A DNA stretch of 64,000 bases from Pomphorhynchus laevis (lineage: Eukaryota > Acanthocephala > Palaeacanthocephala > Echinorhynchida > Pomphorhynchidae), in assembly GCA_012934845.2 (NCBI GenBank), contig WNNJ02003857.1, positions 16,735-80,734 on the forward strand, in the 5' to 3' direction. This document shows positions 45,844 through 56,796 of the stretch, piece after piece (position 1 is the stretch's first letter; every line of letters starts with the position of its first letter). The translations under genes were made by a program, and so were the position numbers. The notes beneath the pieces are model-generated. The model searched no databases, was not told where the DNA came from, and saw nothing but the letters and a program-made list of their open reading frames with translations.

Positions 45844-46104
45844 AAAATGAATTCGATTTAATTAGAAATATCTGATCATTCGAGTCATGGTAATTACTTG
45901 TAAAAAATTGTTTTCTCCTGCACAGCTGCATTGGTATCAGGAATACAATAGCAGTTGTATACGTAATAGTAAAATCCTCGAGAATAAAATTTTTGGAAAA
46001 TAAAGACGAAATCGGATTCCAAGGCACGATATGTCATCTAACCAAGTTTTAAACAATCGCACGAGACTGCCTAAAACGTTTATGCGTCCTGCTCATGATC
46101 CTAT
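45844..46104. repeat. 260-bp direct repeat, copy 2
   Basis: Partner of 44003-44263. It ends at TATGCGTCCTGCTCAT, which is the left arm of a perfect hairpin (CGTCCTGCTCAT/ATGAGCAGGACG, 46086-46115) absent from copy 1. Confidence 0.75.
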
Positions 46105-46118
46105 GAGCAGGACGTGGG

Positions 46119-46997
46119 ATGCTCAGGCATCAACGAGTCAAATTATCGGAGACATTGGATTGTTGGACCTCTACGTTTGACTTGCCTGTTCCAACGGATA
46201 CAACCGTACAAAAATGTTGGACAGCGCCACTGTTTGAGACCCAGCTCCGCGGCCTTATTGCTTCCTGTAAATGCCCTAAAGATCGAGCCCGCTTACTTTC
46301 GGCAGCAACCAAATGGTCTGGCGCATTTCTGGATGCCCTGCCGATCGCCTCGGTAGGTACAAAAATGGACGACCGCTCATTGTGTCTGGCAACAGCCCTA
46401 CGCCTCGGATTTAAATTTTCACTCCCGTTCAATTGTGAGTGCCGGGTTACAACCGATGTATCAGGCACACACGGTCTTGATTGCTCGAAGACAGTCTCGA
46501 CACAACCGCCACAATGCAGTCAATGCTCTTATTCGTAGTGCTCTGATGGCGGCCAGTGTCCCGTCTCGCCTAGAACCAGTTGGACTGTGCAGAGATGACG
46601 GGAAAGACCGGATGGCGCTTCATTGGTACCTTGGGAAAGGGGACGCCTACTAGTATGGGACTTTACCTGTCCCAGCACACTTGCGGCTAGTAATTTGTTC
46701 AACGCGGTTTGTGCGCTGGGCGAGGTGGCGAGAGTGGCCGAGAATCGGAAGCTGGACAAATACAGGGGCATCGATGCGTTCCAATACACTTTTGTCCCAT
46801 TGGCGATCGAGACAATAGTGGCAACTAGGCCGATTACGTCCAGCTTCCGGGAATCTCTAGGGAAAGCTAATTGCCGCTACAGGCGATCGGAGAGCAGCGA
46901 GATATCTTTCACAGCGATTGAGCTGTGCGGTGCAACGAGGCAACGCTGCCTGTCTTTTGGAGGACACCCAGGGGATTGCAAAATATTATCAATCTGA
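46119..46997 (+). mobile_element. LINE C-terminal region with zinc and PD-(D/E)XK-like motifs, broken
   Basis: The first frame (46119-46538) reads PVPTDTTVQKCWTAPLFETQ, LSAATKWSGAFLDALPIASV, CLATALRLGF, then the C..C..H cluster CECRVTTDVSGTHGLDCSKT. A frame change near 46490 leads to RHNRHNAVNALIRSALMAAS and SRLEPVGLCRDDGK. Another frame then gives ERPDGASLVPWERG, LLVWDFTCP and YTFVPLAIET. This is the segment found downstream of RT in a class of invertebrate non-LTR elements. The RPDG..WDFT..KYR series looks like a PD-(D/E)XK nuclease core, which is my inference. At least two frame changes; RT itself absent. Composition is GC-richer than the surroundings. Confidence 0.7.
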
Positions 46998-48230
46998 TCT
47001 TAGTCATGATTTCCCATTTATAAACTCATTGTAATAATTGTGTAACTAGCAAATATGATTTTTATTAAATTAAATAAAAATATCACAAAAAAGCGTCACC
47101 AACAAAATAAGTAAATTATTTTGATCAAATATTTATTAAATAATATATCGTACATCAAATATTACATCGAATTACGTACATAAACCTAAAAGTCATTATG
47201 ATACATGAAATAAAAAATTAAATTAAAATATATATCTAGAAATATTAAAATAATTTTTTAAAACCAAATTTTTTGAAAGATATGTATGCATTTATAAGTT
47301 TGTCTAACGAAATATTCTGTAAAATAAATTATAAATGAATAAACGACTACGACTATGATAAGTCATTTTGTATAATTGACAGTTATTGTAATAATATTTA
47401 CATAAATTTTTATAAAATTATAGTCTTGATTATAAATACTTACAATCTGAAGATGAATGCAGTTACATTCGAAAATTCATTAAATAAATTTAAAGACCTT
47501 GTTTGTCGACTAATTTTTATAAGTTATTGTAATATAAAATACTATAATCGGACAATAAATGTTAATAATAACAATAAAAATATACACTAACCCTAAACTT
47601 CATTAATAAATGTATAGATGACATAGATGGTACCCCTAATATCAAAATCCCGCATGTCAGAATTCCCACATGTCAGAATTCTCAAATGTCAGAATTTTTA
47701 ACTCCTAGAATGACAGGATTTTTGTGGATAAAGAGTTCATATGTTACCCATGTAACATATGAACCTTTTTTGCCTTGTTATATCATAATAACAAGTTCAA
47801 AAATGATAAAATTGATTGAACTTGTTCTCACAAAAAATATCATATGAAACAAAGTATGTAGGTGGATATCTTGTGGTTGATGAGGATATGCACAACCACA
47901 CTGATCAAACTGTAATTTTGAAATTTCAGTTAAAGGAGCTATTCAAATTAAAATTAGAAGTGTCAGGTCTTAGTTGCAACTACGGCCTATAATGCATGTC
48001 ATCGTAAATTCCAACCTTTGACTCTCTTAAAAATAACGTATTTAAGTATATGATGACTTTGAGCTTTCTAGGTTGTAGCATTGTAATGAACAAAAATAAG
48101 GGTGTACATTGGACAGAAGAAGAGTATTGAAAGGTTGCGGTTAAAATATAGAATAGTATTCATCAGTAAAATTTTGCTTTTAACGACTAAAAATTTATTA
48201 AATTTATTATTTAAAAAAATATAATATTTA
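46998..48230. other. AT-rich spacer with a short minisatellite
   Basis: At 47647-47700 there are about three units of CACATGTCAGAATTC-like repeats, the inverse of the array at 48520-48655. No gene was seen. Confidence 0.5.
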
Positions 48231-48236
48231 TCTTAA

Positions 48237-48452
48237 ATAGTTGATAATATGATCCATTATTGACAAATAATTATTGGAGCTGGATCAATGGAAAGAAATT
48301 ATGTTTGATATTTCGCTAACTGCTGTTAACATCTTGAGACACTTACTAAATTTTAAAGTTATTAAACTGTAATTTTCTGAAGATGCTAACAGTAATTAGC
48401 GAAATATCAAAAATAATTTCTTCCTCCCTTTGATCCAGCTCCAATAATTATT
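48237..48452. repeat. palindromic hammerhead-like repeat
   Basis: Outer arms as in the family (GATAATATGATCCATTATTG; GATCCAGCTCCAATAATTAT). The inner right arm (48377-48408) reads CTGAAGA, then stem strands GCTAA and TTAGC around a short loop, then GAAA and TATC. The inner left arm (about 48307-48337) is its inverted copy with a small change. Confidence 0.8.
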
Positions 48453-48519
48453 TTATTTATCATTGTGTAAACTAGATTTTTATATATCGTTTTATATATT
48501 CTGGGTAAAAAATTAAAAA

Positions 48520-48655
48520 CAATCTGACATTTGAGAACTCTGACATATGGGAATTCTGAACTGTGGGAATTCTGACATGGAGGAATTATGAACTGTGGGA
48601 ATTCTAACATGTGGTAATTCTGAACTGTGGAAATTCTTGCATGTGGATAAGTCTG
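48520..48655. repeat. minisatellite of about 18-19 bp units
   Basis: About seven units of the form GGAATTCTGACATGTG alternating with GGAATTCTGAACTGTG. Inverse in orientation to the short array at 47647-47700, with the palindromic repeat between them. Confidence 0.85.
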
Positions 48656-49295
48656 GCATAACAAACATAGATATAAGTCGTCTTTTAAATAATATAAAAA
48701 GTAAAAAATAATACATTCAGATTTAAGTAAACTTATTGCTAAAATACGATATTAATGTTGCCGACTAAACAGAATAGAAGTGTGTAATTATAATTGAAAA
48801 ATTTTGCAAAATCACTGCAGACTATATAAAAAATATTCTAAAACCGTAACGTGAATGTAAAACTCATAATTTTGACTGTACAAGTAATAATATATGTACT
48901 CATGATTTAGAAATAATAGAAAACGACTAGTTTAGATAAATATTATTCAAATAATATAATAACAAAAATGAAATATATATTTATTATATTTCATTCTAAT
49001 TAATTTAAGAAGCTTAAATACATCGAAAATAAAAAATTGAAAGATTTTAATATACTGAAAGGTAAAATAAATGAAAATACTTGCTTACAGCTCACTAAAT
49101 TAAAACAAAACTAGATAAACAATTATTTATAAAGGTGGCAAATACAATAAAACAGATAACACTTTAATTTATAAAGCCAGAACATAAAATTATACATGCA
49201 TTATTCTTGGAATAAAAAATTTAACGAAAATCCATAAAGATTGCATTCATGTGTAATGATTCTGAATCAACATTTAAGTTTTTTTTTATTTTATA
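48656..49295. other. AT-rich spacer
   Basis: No feature was recognised. Confidence 0.4.
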
Positions 49296-49525
49296 TGAAT
49301 AAATCAAATAAAATAACTGAGCCTACGCATTTTATACGATATATAAATAAAAATTATAATAAATAATAAATAATTATTTAAGATTTTATACAACTTAATT
49401 TTATATCAAATTAAAATAAAAAATTGAAATTTAAACTAAAAGTCAATATTTTAAAATCAATTGACTCATAAATAACATACGATGTATAAGAATAAGGATT
49501 AGAGGTCATCAGGAGGAATACTTTA
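49296..49525 (+). repeat. R1 AT-rich dispersed repeat
   Basis: Start AAATAACTGAGCCTACGCAT and end GAATAAGGATTAGAGGTCAT, with CATACGATGTATAAG before the end. Confidence 0.75.
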
Positions 49526-49849
49526 TTTTAGTATTATTTTTTAAGTATTGTAATTTTGGTATTTTCTATTGTATTGTTAATGTACTGTTGGATGTTATAT
49601 TGTTGGATAAATTTTTTAAACTACTATGTATTATTTTTCACTCTTTAGTCCAAAAATACTATTTGAAAATGTATTGGCCAAAATTACAAATAAATTTTAG
49701 GTTCTGCCACGATCGCAAAACAGCGCTTGCTGAATAAACCAACACGGCAGAGGCGCACAATGGGCACCGGTGAACTGTGAACCGTTTAACATATTTTGAT
49801 TTTGTGCATGTTGTTTCCGTTTTACAAAAGAAGCTAACCTTCCTTTGCT

Positions 49850-51560
49850 TAGTCATGACAAGTACCGAGGAGGTGCTAACGTACATCATGTTGCAACAGC
49901 AAATTTTGCAAGAGCTGCACAATTGTAATGAACAGCCCTGAACAAGCAGTGAATCATCACGTGAAATACCAGTATCATCGTTCAGATCATTCGACATAGC
50001 AGGGGAATCTTGGGAAGATTACCAGGATCAATTGCAATTCCACTTTCAGTCCACAAGTAATTGTAGAATACGCAAGAAAGAAAGAGCTATCTATGTCGAG
50101 GATTGGCACCGCCGGTTTTCAATTAATATCACAAATCAACGTGGGACAATGAATTGAAGAGCACACATTTGCAATATTGGTTGGTCAACTGAACAAGCAT
50201 TTTAAACAACTTGTACACGTGTTGACAGCAAGATACAAGTTCAACCAATGCGAAATGAATGAGACACTACCATATTCCACGTGGGTTGTTCGTCTAAGAG
50301 AAAAGGCAAAACAATGCAAATTCTTCGAGCCAGAAATTGTAAACGAAAAACAAGCTGTGGATGCCCGTATACAAGATCATATGATTATAAAGACGCCCCA
50401 TAATTATGTCCAGAATGTATTGCTGCAGTTATATAATCTATCATTAGAGGACGTATCGAGGATTTGCGATACATGTAAGCTTCACCAACGAACACAGAAA
50501 GAATGACAGTCAAGAATGAACACGATAGCACTAACTTCAAGTTTTTAGAGTCAACCAATATCATCGAAAATGAGCCGGCAGGTATGGCGATTATAAAACA
50601 AGGGCATATCATGCAACGCAGAACAGCCGTATAAAAACGTATGGGGGTCATGTCTTGACTACCCTTGGATAGTGTCAGGTGGAAGTAGAATTAAATTCAA
50701 AGACACTAAGATTAAGTGCTATAATTGCAGGAAACGCGGAACGTGTTTGTTTGGAAGACCTTGGATCAAGGCATTTGGTTTACCTTGGCCGGAGAATGTA
50801 GCATTCCAGGGTACAAAGGCTGCAGGGAAGATAAGAATGCTGAAGGATAAAGAGACATCTAACTCAGAGGATAAGGCGTTCCTCGCTGATTACGCACATT
50901 TATTCAATAATAAGGATGACCCAACAAACCACTACTACACATATTCGGAACGAATCAACAATTATCGAAGTTGACGAATCAACGGCTTATTCTTTGGGCG
51001 ATCACGCTCGGACAATACGATTACGAACTTAAGTCAATCAAAGGGGCTTAAACCTACTCGTGAACACACTGTCGAGACTGCCTATGAAAGAAGAAGTCAA
51101 TAAGGAGAACGTCGATGTGGAGAGAGTACATATATTGCTCGATCATGACGCAGTAAATATAGGATTTTCAGCAGACGAATTACACACAGCGAGCTTAATT
51201 GACCCAGTTATACATCGTGTAAGACGATATTTAGAGAGTGCTTTTCCGAATGAATGTGAAGATCAATTACAGCCATACGCGGCTAGAAAAAAAAACGAAT
51301 TATTATCCGAAAATCGAATGATTATATGATTACAACAAATCGTAGTTCCCTAATGTTGCGAACACAGGAAGTAGATACTCTACATTTGAGACATCCCTGA
51401 ATATTGTAATGAAAAGCATATCTCGACTATACTGTTGGTAGCCCGGGTTGAACAAGGACATAGAAAGATATGTCGGACAATGCCAATTGTGCCAGACGCA
51501 TAGGCCAGCGGCGCAACCACAACCGTTATACCAACGTGACATTCACGTCCAACCTCTGCC
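49850..51560 (+). mobile_element. Ty3/gypsy fossil, decayed
   Basis: Broken remnant in plus orientation. It holds a gag-like part (about 49855-50510, with a capsid-type helix region at 50177-50506), a short zinc-knuckle-like stretch near 50695, a pol remnant near 50870-50970, and an integrase N-terminal-like stretch at 51060-51560. The RT core is largely missing. There are many breaks. Different in sequence from the copy at the left edge. At 51560 it runs directly into a single 380-bp unit. Confidence 0.55.
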
Positions 51561-51561
51561 T

Positions 51562-51768
51562 AGTGTTTAAGGATTGTCCACACACAATTCGATCTGGTAA
51601 AGAGCGTAAACTTCAGTCAATTGAAACGATCAGTGGGTACTTCATTCTACTGATTAGTGTTGTCAGGTACTCCATTATTTCTATGCTGAAGTGGTCGTCT
51701 AGAAGTGACATGGTGACTGAAAGTCGTGAAGCAAAGTCCAGTCTAACAAGCAATACCATTTTGTGAGC
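51562..51768 (+). repeat. single partial unit of the 380-bp repeat, opposite orientation
   Basis: TAGTGTTTAAGGATTGTCC, GATCTGGTAAAGAGCGTAAA and GAAGTGGTCGTCTAGAAGTG correspond to the complement of the units at 25005-26075. The central part is shortened. It adjoins the gypsy fossil. Confidence 0.75.
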
Positions 51769-52209
51769 AAAATGGTGTTGAACAATAAGCGTATTCCTTA
51801 TTGTTAGAAAATATTAATCAAACTATTTTAGCAAATTTGGCCCGATTATATGAGTATTGCTTCATCTTTATTATTTATAACGAGCATTTAGAAAACATAT
51901 TATCAAATGCATATTCAAAATCTGCACGTTGTAGGGCTATACTATTTATTTTAAATGAAGCCAGAAAATAAGGATGCATCAAAAATCTTGGTACAAGGCG
52001 TAGCTCCTACTGTGTCGATATTAATAATGATCGGCGTTGGTATAACAAATATATTTAATGTAAAAGAAATAGAAGAAATACCTGTGTAGAGAATAATCAC
52101 CATATTTGAATATGGAAAAACGCGGTTTTTCCTTTTGCAAATATTTCCTTCTGTAAATACAGTATTTTCCTATTGTCAGTTTATCTCAAAAAAAGATTTA
52201 TTTTAAAGT
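51769..52209. other. spacer
   Basis: No feature was recognised. Confidence 0.4.
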
Positions 52210-53790
52210 GTCAAATGCGTGCCAGCGCATGCTTACATGACCACAACAAAACAAAAATGTAAATCATGTGTCGAGAAGCTGTGAACGAAAGAAGTGATTG
52301 AATGTAATACAGGAAGGAGCGCGGCGGACGTCGAGAGGGAGTTGATTCCAGGCGAGTGAAGCGGCAACGAAGAAGGATCGGAGACCATAGTTGTTGGAGT
52401 AATTGGTAACATGGAGTACGAGGGTATGAATGTAATACAGGAAGGAGCGCGGCGGACGTCGAGAGGGAGTTGATTCCAGGCGAGTGAAGCGGCAACGAAG
52501 AAGGATCGGAGACCATAGTTGTTGGAGTAATTGGTAACATGGAGTACGAGGGTATGACGGGAACGCAGCGATAGCGAGGTGTAGCGAGTGTCGTCAAAGA
52601 AAGGAAGGTTGATGAACGATGGGGAGCAGACAGCGATGAGACGAAAAGTTACGAGAAGAAGGCGGAGTTTGATGCGGATGTGGATGGTGGGCCAGGAGAG
52701 TTGGGCAAGATATGCGGATATGTGGTCGAAGCGACAGAGACGAAAGAGTACTCGAACGGCAGAATTGATTATGCGTTGTAGGGGTAGGATGATGAATTTC
52801 GGAGAATTGGCGAAAAGGCTAAGACAGTAATCGATTTTAGGAGAAAAAAACGATGAAAGAAGAGACATACAAGAACGGAAGTCGATAAGGGGCCGGATAC
52901 GGCGGATGTCACGGAGAATTAAGTTAGACGAGCGGACCTTGTCACGGACAAAGGGTTTAAGGGAAATGTGATCATCGAAATGGAAGCCTAAAAAGTGAGA
53001 TTGTGGACTATGGGGATGATCGGTGAGGTAAAAGATACAGTGGGAGGAGATATGTTTGGTTTACGGGGCAGGATCCATATTATTTTGGACTTGCCAAGGT
53101 TTAGAACGAGATGGAGATTGGAGAGACGTTTGTAGATACAAGAAAGACAGTTGGAGGCAGAAATGCTGATATCGTGTATGCGATGTGCGGGTGCATGAGC
53201 ATAGATGAGGATGTCATCGGCGTATTACATGACGTTAAAGAAGTAAGGTTTGATAAACGGAGAGAGATTGCCAAGCAGAAGAGAGAAAATCAGTAGACCT
53301 AAGACTGAACCTTGTGGAACCCCGCAAAAAATAGGGATGGGAGGGGAGGATGATGAATTAGAACAGACGCGAAAGGAACGGTCGGATAGATATGAGGCAA
53401 ACCATGCTACGAAGGAGGAAGAAAAGCCGTAATCATAACAAGGCGATAAAGGAGGACGGTGTGGTCGACAATGTCGAATGCGGAGGAGAGGTAGAGGGAG
53501 ATATGAACATTATATAGAGCCTTGTCTCGTGAAATGAGTAAGTCGTTGTAAACTTTCATGCAGGCGATTTCTGTGTAGTGATTAGAGCGGAAAGCGGATT
53601 GGAAAGGAGGGTACAGATTGGATGAGGAGAGATAAGCGTTGATATGTATTAAGATAAGGCGTTCTAAGAGCTTAGAAGGAGTAGGGAGTAGTGAAATGGG
53701 GCGATAGCTAGAAGGAAGGGAGGGTCGAGCGATTGTTTCTTAAGGAGGGAACGAACGATTGCAGATTTCCATCTATGTGATTAAACTTCA
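52210..53790 (-). mobile_element. CR1/L2-like LINE, reverse transcriptase region
   Basis: Read on the minus strand from about 53720: YRPISLLPTPSKLLERL, SLYLSSAFDIVDHTVLL (motif A), GVPQGSVLGLLIFSLLL (motif B), YADDILIYAHA (catalytic box), then the ORF at 52868-52233 with SPKIDYCLSLFANSP, LPLQRIINSAVRVLFR, HISAYLAQLSWPTIHIRIK and SLAWNQLPLDVRRAPS. This is the usual CR1/L2/Rex1 thumb and C-terminus. Several frame changes lie in the RT core. Clearly GC-richer than the host DNA. A 128-bp tandem duplication sits in the C-terminal part. 5' truncated near 53790. Confidence 0.85.
52301..52556. repeat. 128-bp exact tandem duplication
   Basis: 52301-52428 and 52429-52556 appear identical by direct reading. 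The unit includes GGAGCGCGGCGGACGTCGAG. It lies within the LINE C-terminal coding region; since 128 is not a multiple of three it changes the reading frame. Probably a recent event. Confidence 0.9.
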
Positions 53791-55931
53791 AATCTAGTGA
53801 ATACCGAGACTGTAGCAGAATCCTTTCCATTACTGTATTACTTCAATATACGTGCTGGTTATAGTAATGTTTTTCAAAATGTATCACTATAAAGAAAATG
53901 ACTCCATGATATGATGCGAGATTAGTGGAGAACTATTTAATAGCGTCGAATGTTGTTGCTTTAAACAACATTCCGATCCATATTACCAAGTTACCAAAAA
54001 TGTAAAATTTCTGTTTAGGAATAGAACACTATTTCTAGACAAAACTAGTTTAGATTCAAAACGGTTTGCCAATACATCACTGACATTATGTAGCTCGATG
54101 AATGTAAGTGCATGCTACGTACCCTTTAGCTTGTTGTCGATGAAATCATCGATAGCAAATACAGTTATATACAAATAATTTGCTTGAAGGATTATTGTAA
54201 TCGCCGTGTTATTTAAAATTTCATGCTGACAAATTGTGTAAATTTCCAAGATATTGAGTAGAAGGTTTTTATAGTAAATTTGATTTTCTCCTTTTTGTAG
54301 ATCGGCTCTTTTATCAATGCACTATCATTCTATGCAAACTAATATTTCATTCAAAATACTTATATCCGGATAGGATTTCATTTATACCTATCCAAGTTGC
54401 TATTGTTAAAAATACCGACAATAAATCTGCTAAGCCTCCGACGTTTTCCTACATGCTAAAGTTCAAATGGTAATTCTGATGGACTTTTACCATTGCGCTA
54501 ATAACCTCCGCTCAAAATCTAAACCAAAGCATCCTACGTTCTTTATGAAATATAGTTATCGCAAAGATTACATCAAATAGCATGACAATTTGCTGCGTTG
54601 ATCTCATTTAAAACAGAAGGACTCAGAATACCGGTAAAAAAGACATCAGAACTCGTCTGAAATATCGACATCAAATTACAATTGTATACAAAATTATGCT
54701 TGTAATTTAAGCAATAGTCAGCTTAGATCAACTGGAAATTAAAAATTCAGCACCTTTTTAATCGAATGTCATTAAGTAGGATTTAGAATAAACATACACT
54801 TCATATTATACAAAGTCAAGATGTAGAACCCTCACAACCCACTCGATTTCTACAACCACCGACGTTACAATTCCGTTCACTCCATATATGACTAATCGAT
54901 ACTCATATTCATTGTATTGTTCGTATGGACTTTAACGATATAACTATTCGCTTAATTAGTACAGGCGTCCCTAAAGAACAGAGATAAAATGCATCCCTAC
55001 CAATCATTAGCTTTCAATGATCAAATGATGTTAGTAAACATTAAGATTCATGTGTAACTAACAATTTTGTCCACGTCGCATTAGCTACCCAATACTAAAT
55101 ATAGTAAGATACCCTACTTAGGATGAGTATCCTTTTAATGTAATTGTCGTTCCATTCCGAGTAACAATCAACACGCTAGTTTGACCCATCTTAACAGATG
55201 GATCAAATCGCAAAAGGCATCGCAATTCTATTTACAAAGATTACTAAGATACGTTCAAAATGTTTTGACTGTTTTCCAACAAGCTCTTATCAAGGAATAC
55301 CGATGAATGCCTAGTTTTTGACTCCAGCTGATTCAAATAAAATAAGAATTGCTTTTAAATTCATTATATTCAAGATAAAGAAATTTGCTAATTATCGACA
55401 TACTGCATCGAGTTAAATTTATTCTCTAGTCATCGGCAAGTTTTGGGAAAAGTGTATCTCCCATGACAATTAAAAGCCACCCCTTTTTCCAAATTCTTAT
55501 TTAGTTGTGTAAGTATGGATCATCGTTCTATCGGCATGTATCATCATTTGAAGTTAATCTTCTCTGATAGTAATTTATCACAGTTTCTTTTCAATCCATA
55601 CGCATGTTTCCATTCATGGCGTTCAGCCTTTAACATACAATCAGAGAAGTAGCAATTACTTGCTGTTAATATTCCCGTCAAATATGAAAAAATTTAATGT
55701 GTATTTTGATTTCTTCGCTATCTCATTAACCAAATATTTTAAGGTGTCTGATATAACTGTAAACAGGTACGAATGATGTACATCCAGCGCTTCTAATATG
55801 ATGATCTTAATGTTCGTTAATTTAATTTAGTTACTAGTGCTCATTAAGAATCCACTCAAACTTTAATCACGTATTTATTCGTATTCATATCTTTACAAAC
55901 ATATTTGGGTCATCAACACTTTACAGTTAAT
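53791..55931. other. 2.1-kb stretch without ORFs or recognised repeats
   Basis: Moderate AT content and high sequence complexity with no open frame of 60 codons. It may be old decayed sequence; no homology could be recognised. Confidence 0.4.
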
Positions 55932-56155
55932 CTTAAATAGATGATAATATGATCCATTATTGATAAATAATTATTGGAGCTGGATCAAAGAATAGAAGAA
56001 ATTATTTTTGATATTTCGCTAACTTCTGTTAGCATCTTCAGAAAATTACCAGGTAATTTTACTTAGGTAATTTTCTGAAGATGCTAACAGAAGTTATCGA
56101 AATATCAATAATAATTTCCTATTTTCTTTAATCCAGCTCCAATAATTATTTTATA
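55932..56155. repeat. palindromic hammerhead-like repeat, best copy
   Basis: The left outer arm is GATAATATGATCCATTATTG and GGAGCTGGATCAAAG; the right outer arm is ATCCAGCTCCAATAATTATT. The inner right arm (56075-56106) reads CTGAAGA, GCTAAC, AGAA, GTTATC, GAAA, TATC. The inner left arm (56010-56041, minus strand) is the same with GTTAGC, giving a perfect six-base stem. The centre contains GGTAATTTT inverted pairs. Confidence 0.85.
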
Positions 56156-56796
56156 GTTTTATGTTGATCATACCATATGTCTGATTTCAGTAGACATGTG
56201 TAAGAATGTTGTTTTAAAATAATCAAATTCTTATTAAGATTTAATAATTAATTCCCTTCTCAAATACGATATTAGCAGTTGCTCCATCTGCTAATTTAAA
56301 GTAGCTCACAATCTAAGAGCATTTTCTATGTATAGTCAACTGCTACTTAACCTCATATCCTTACAAATTAACCAGTAGCTAACCTTATATTCTTACAAAT
56401 CGAATAACAAATACCGATTTTTCACCATTTTGTTAAGTATCAAAATTTGACTTGAACAACAAATTTAAACGTATTTTAAAGAGATTCAGATGAAATTTGA
56501 AACGCGCCCAAAGCATGTCGTTAAAAGAGGTGGTTTTGGTACGCATTTGGATGACTTTGACGATTTCGGGTTTTACCTTTATTTATAGCGGACGCTAACG
56601 GAACAAAAACAAAAGTTTGCTAACCTGTTAATGTTAATACTACCGACAATCGTGCGTTTAGAATTGCAATACACACCCACACAACATGTATTTTGTTTCT
56701 GACTGCAATACCTTGTCAATTTACGAATTACAACAAAAGAACAAAAATGTCAAAGAAATAGTTAACCTCTTCGTATAATGTCCATAATCGATAGCA
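56156..56796. other. 3' flank of the minus-strand ORF; no gene seen
   Basis: AT-rich sequence without recognised features. Confidence 0.4.

Noticed and set aside
46130-46789. Minus-strand ORFs at 46130-46468 and 46529-46789
   Set aside because: They lie antisense to the recognisable LINE C-terminal domain on the plus strand.
52588-53432. Plus-strand ORFs rich in Arg and Lys
   Set aside because: Antisense of the CR1/L2-like reverse transcriptase; the basic composition follows from the complementary strand.
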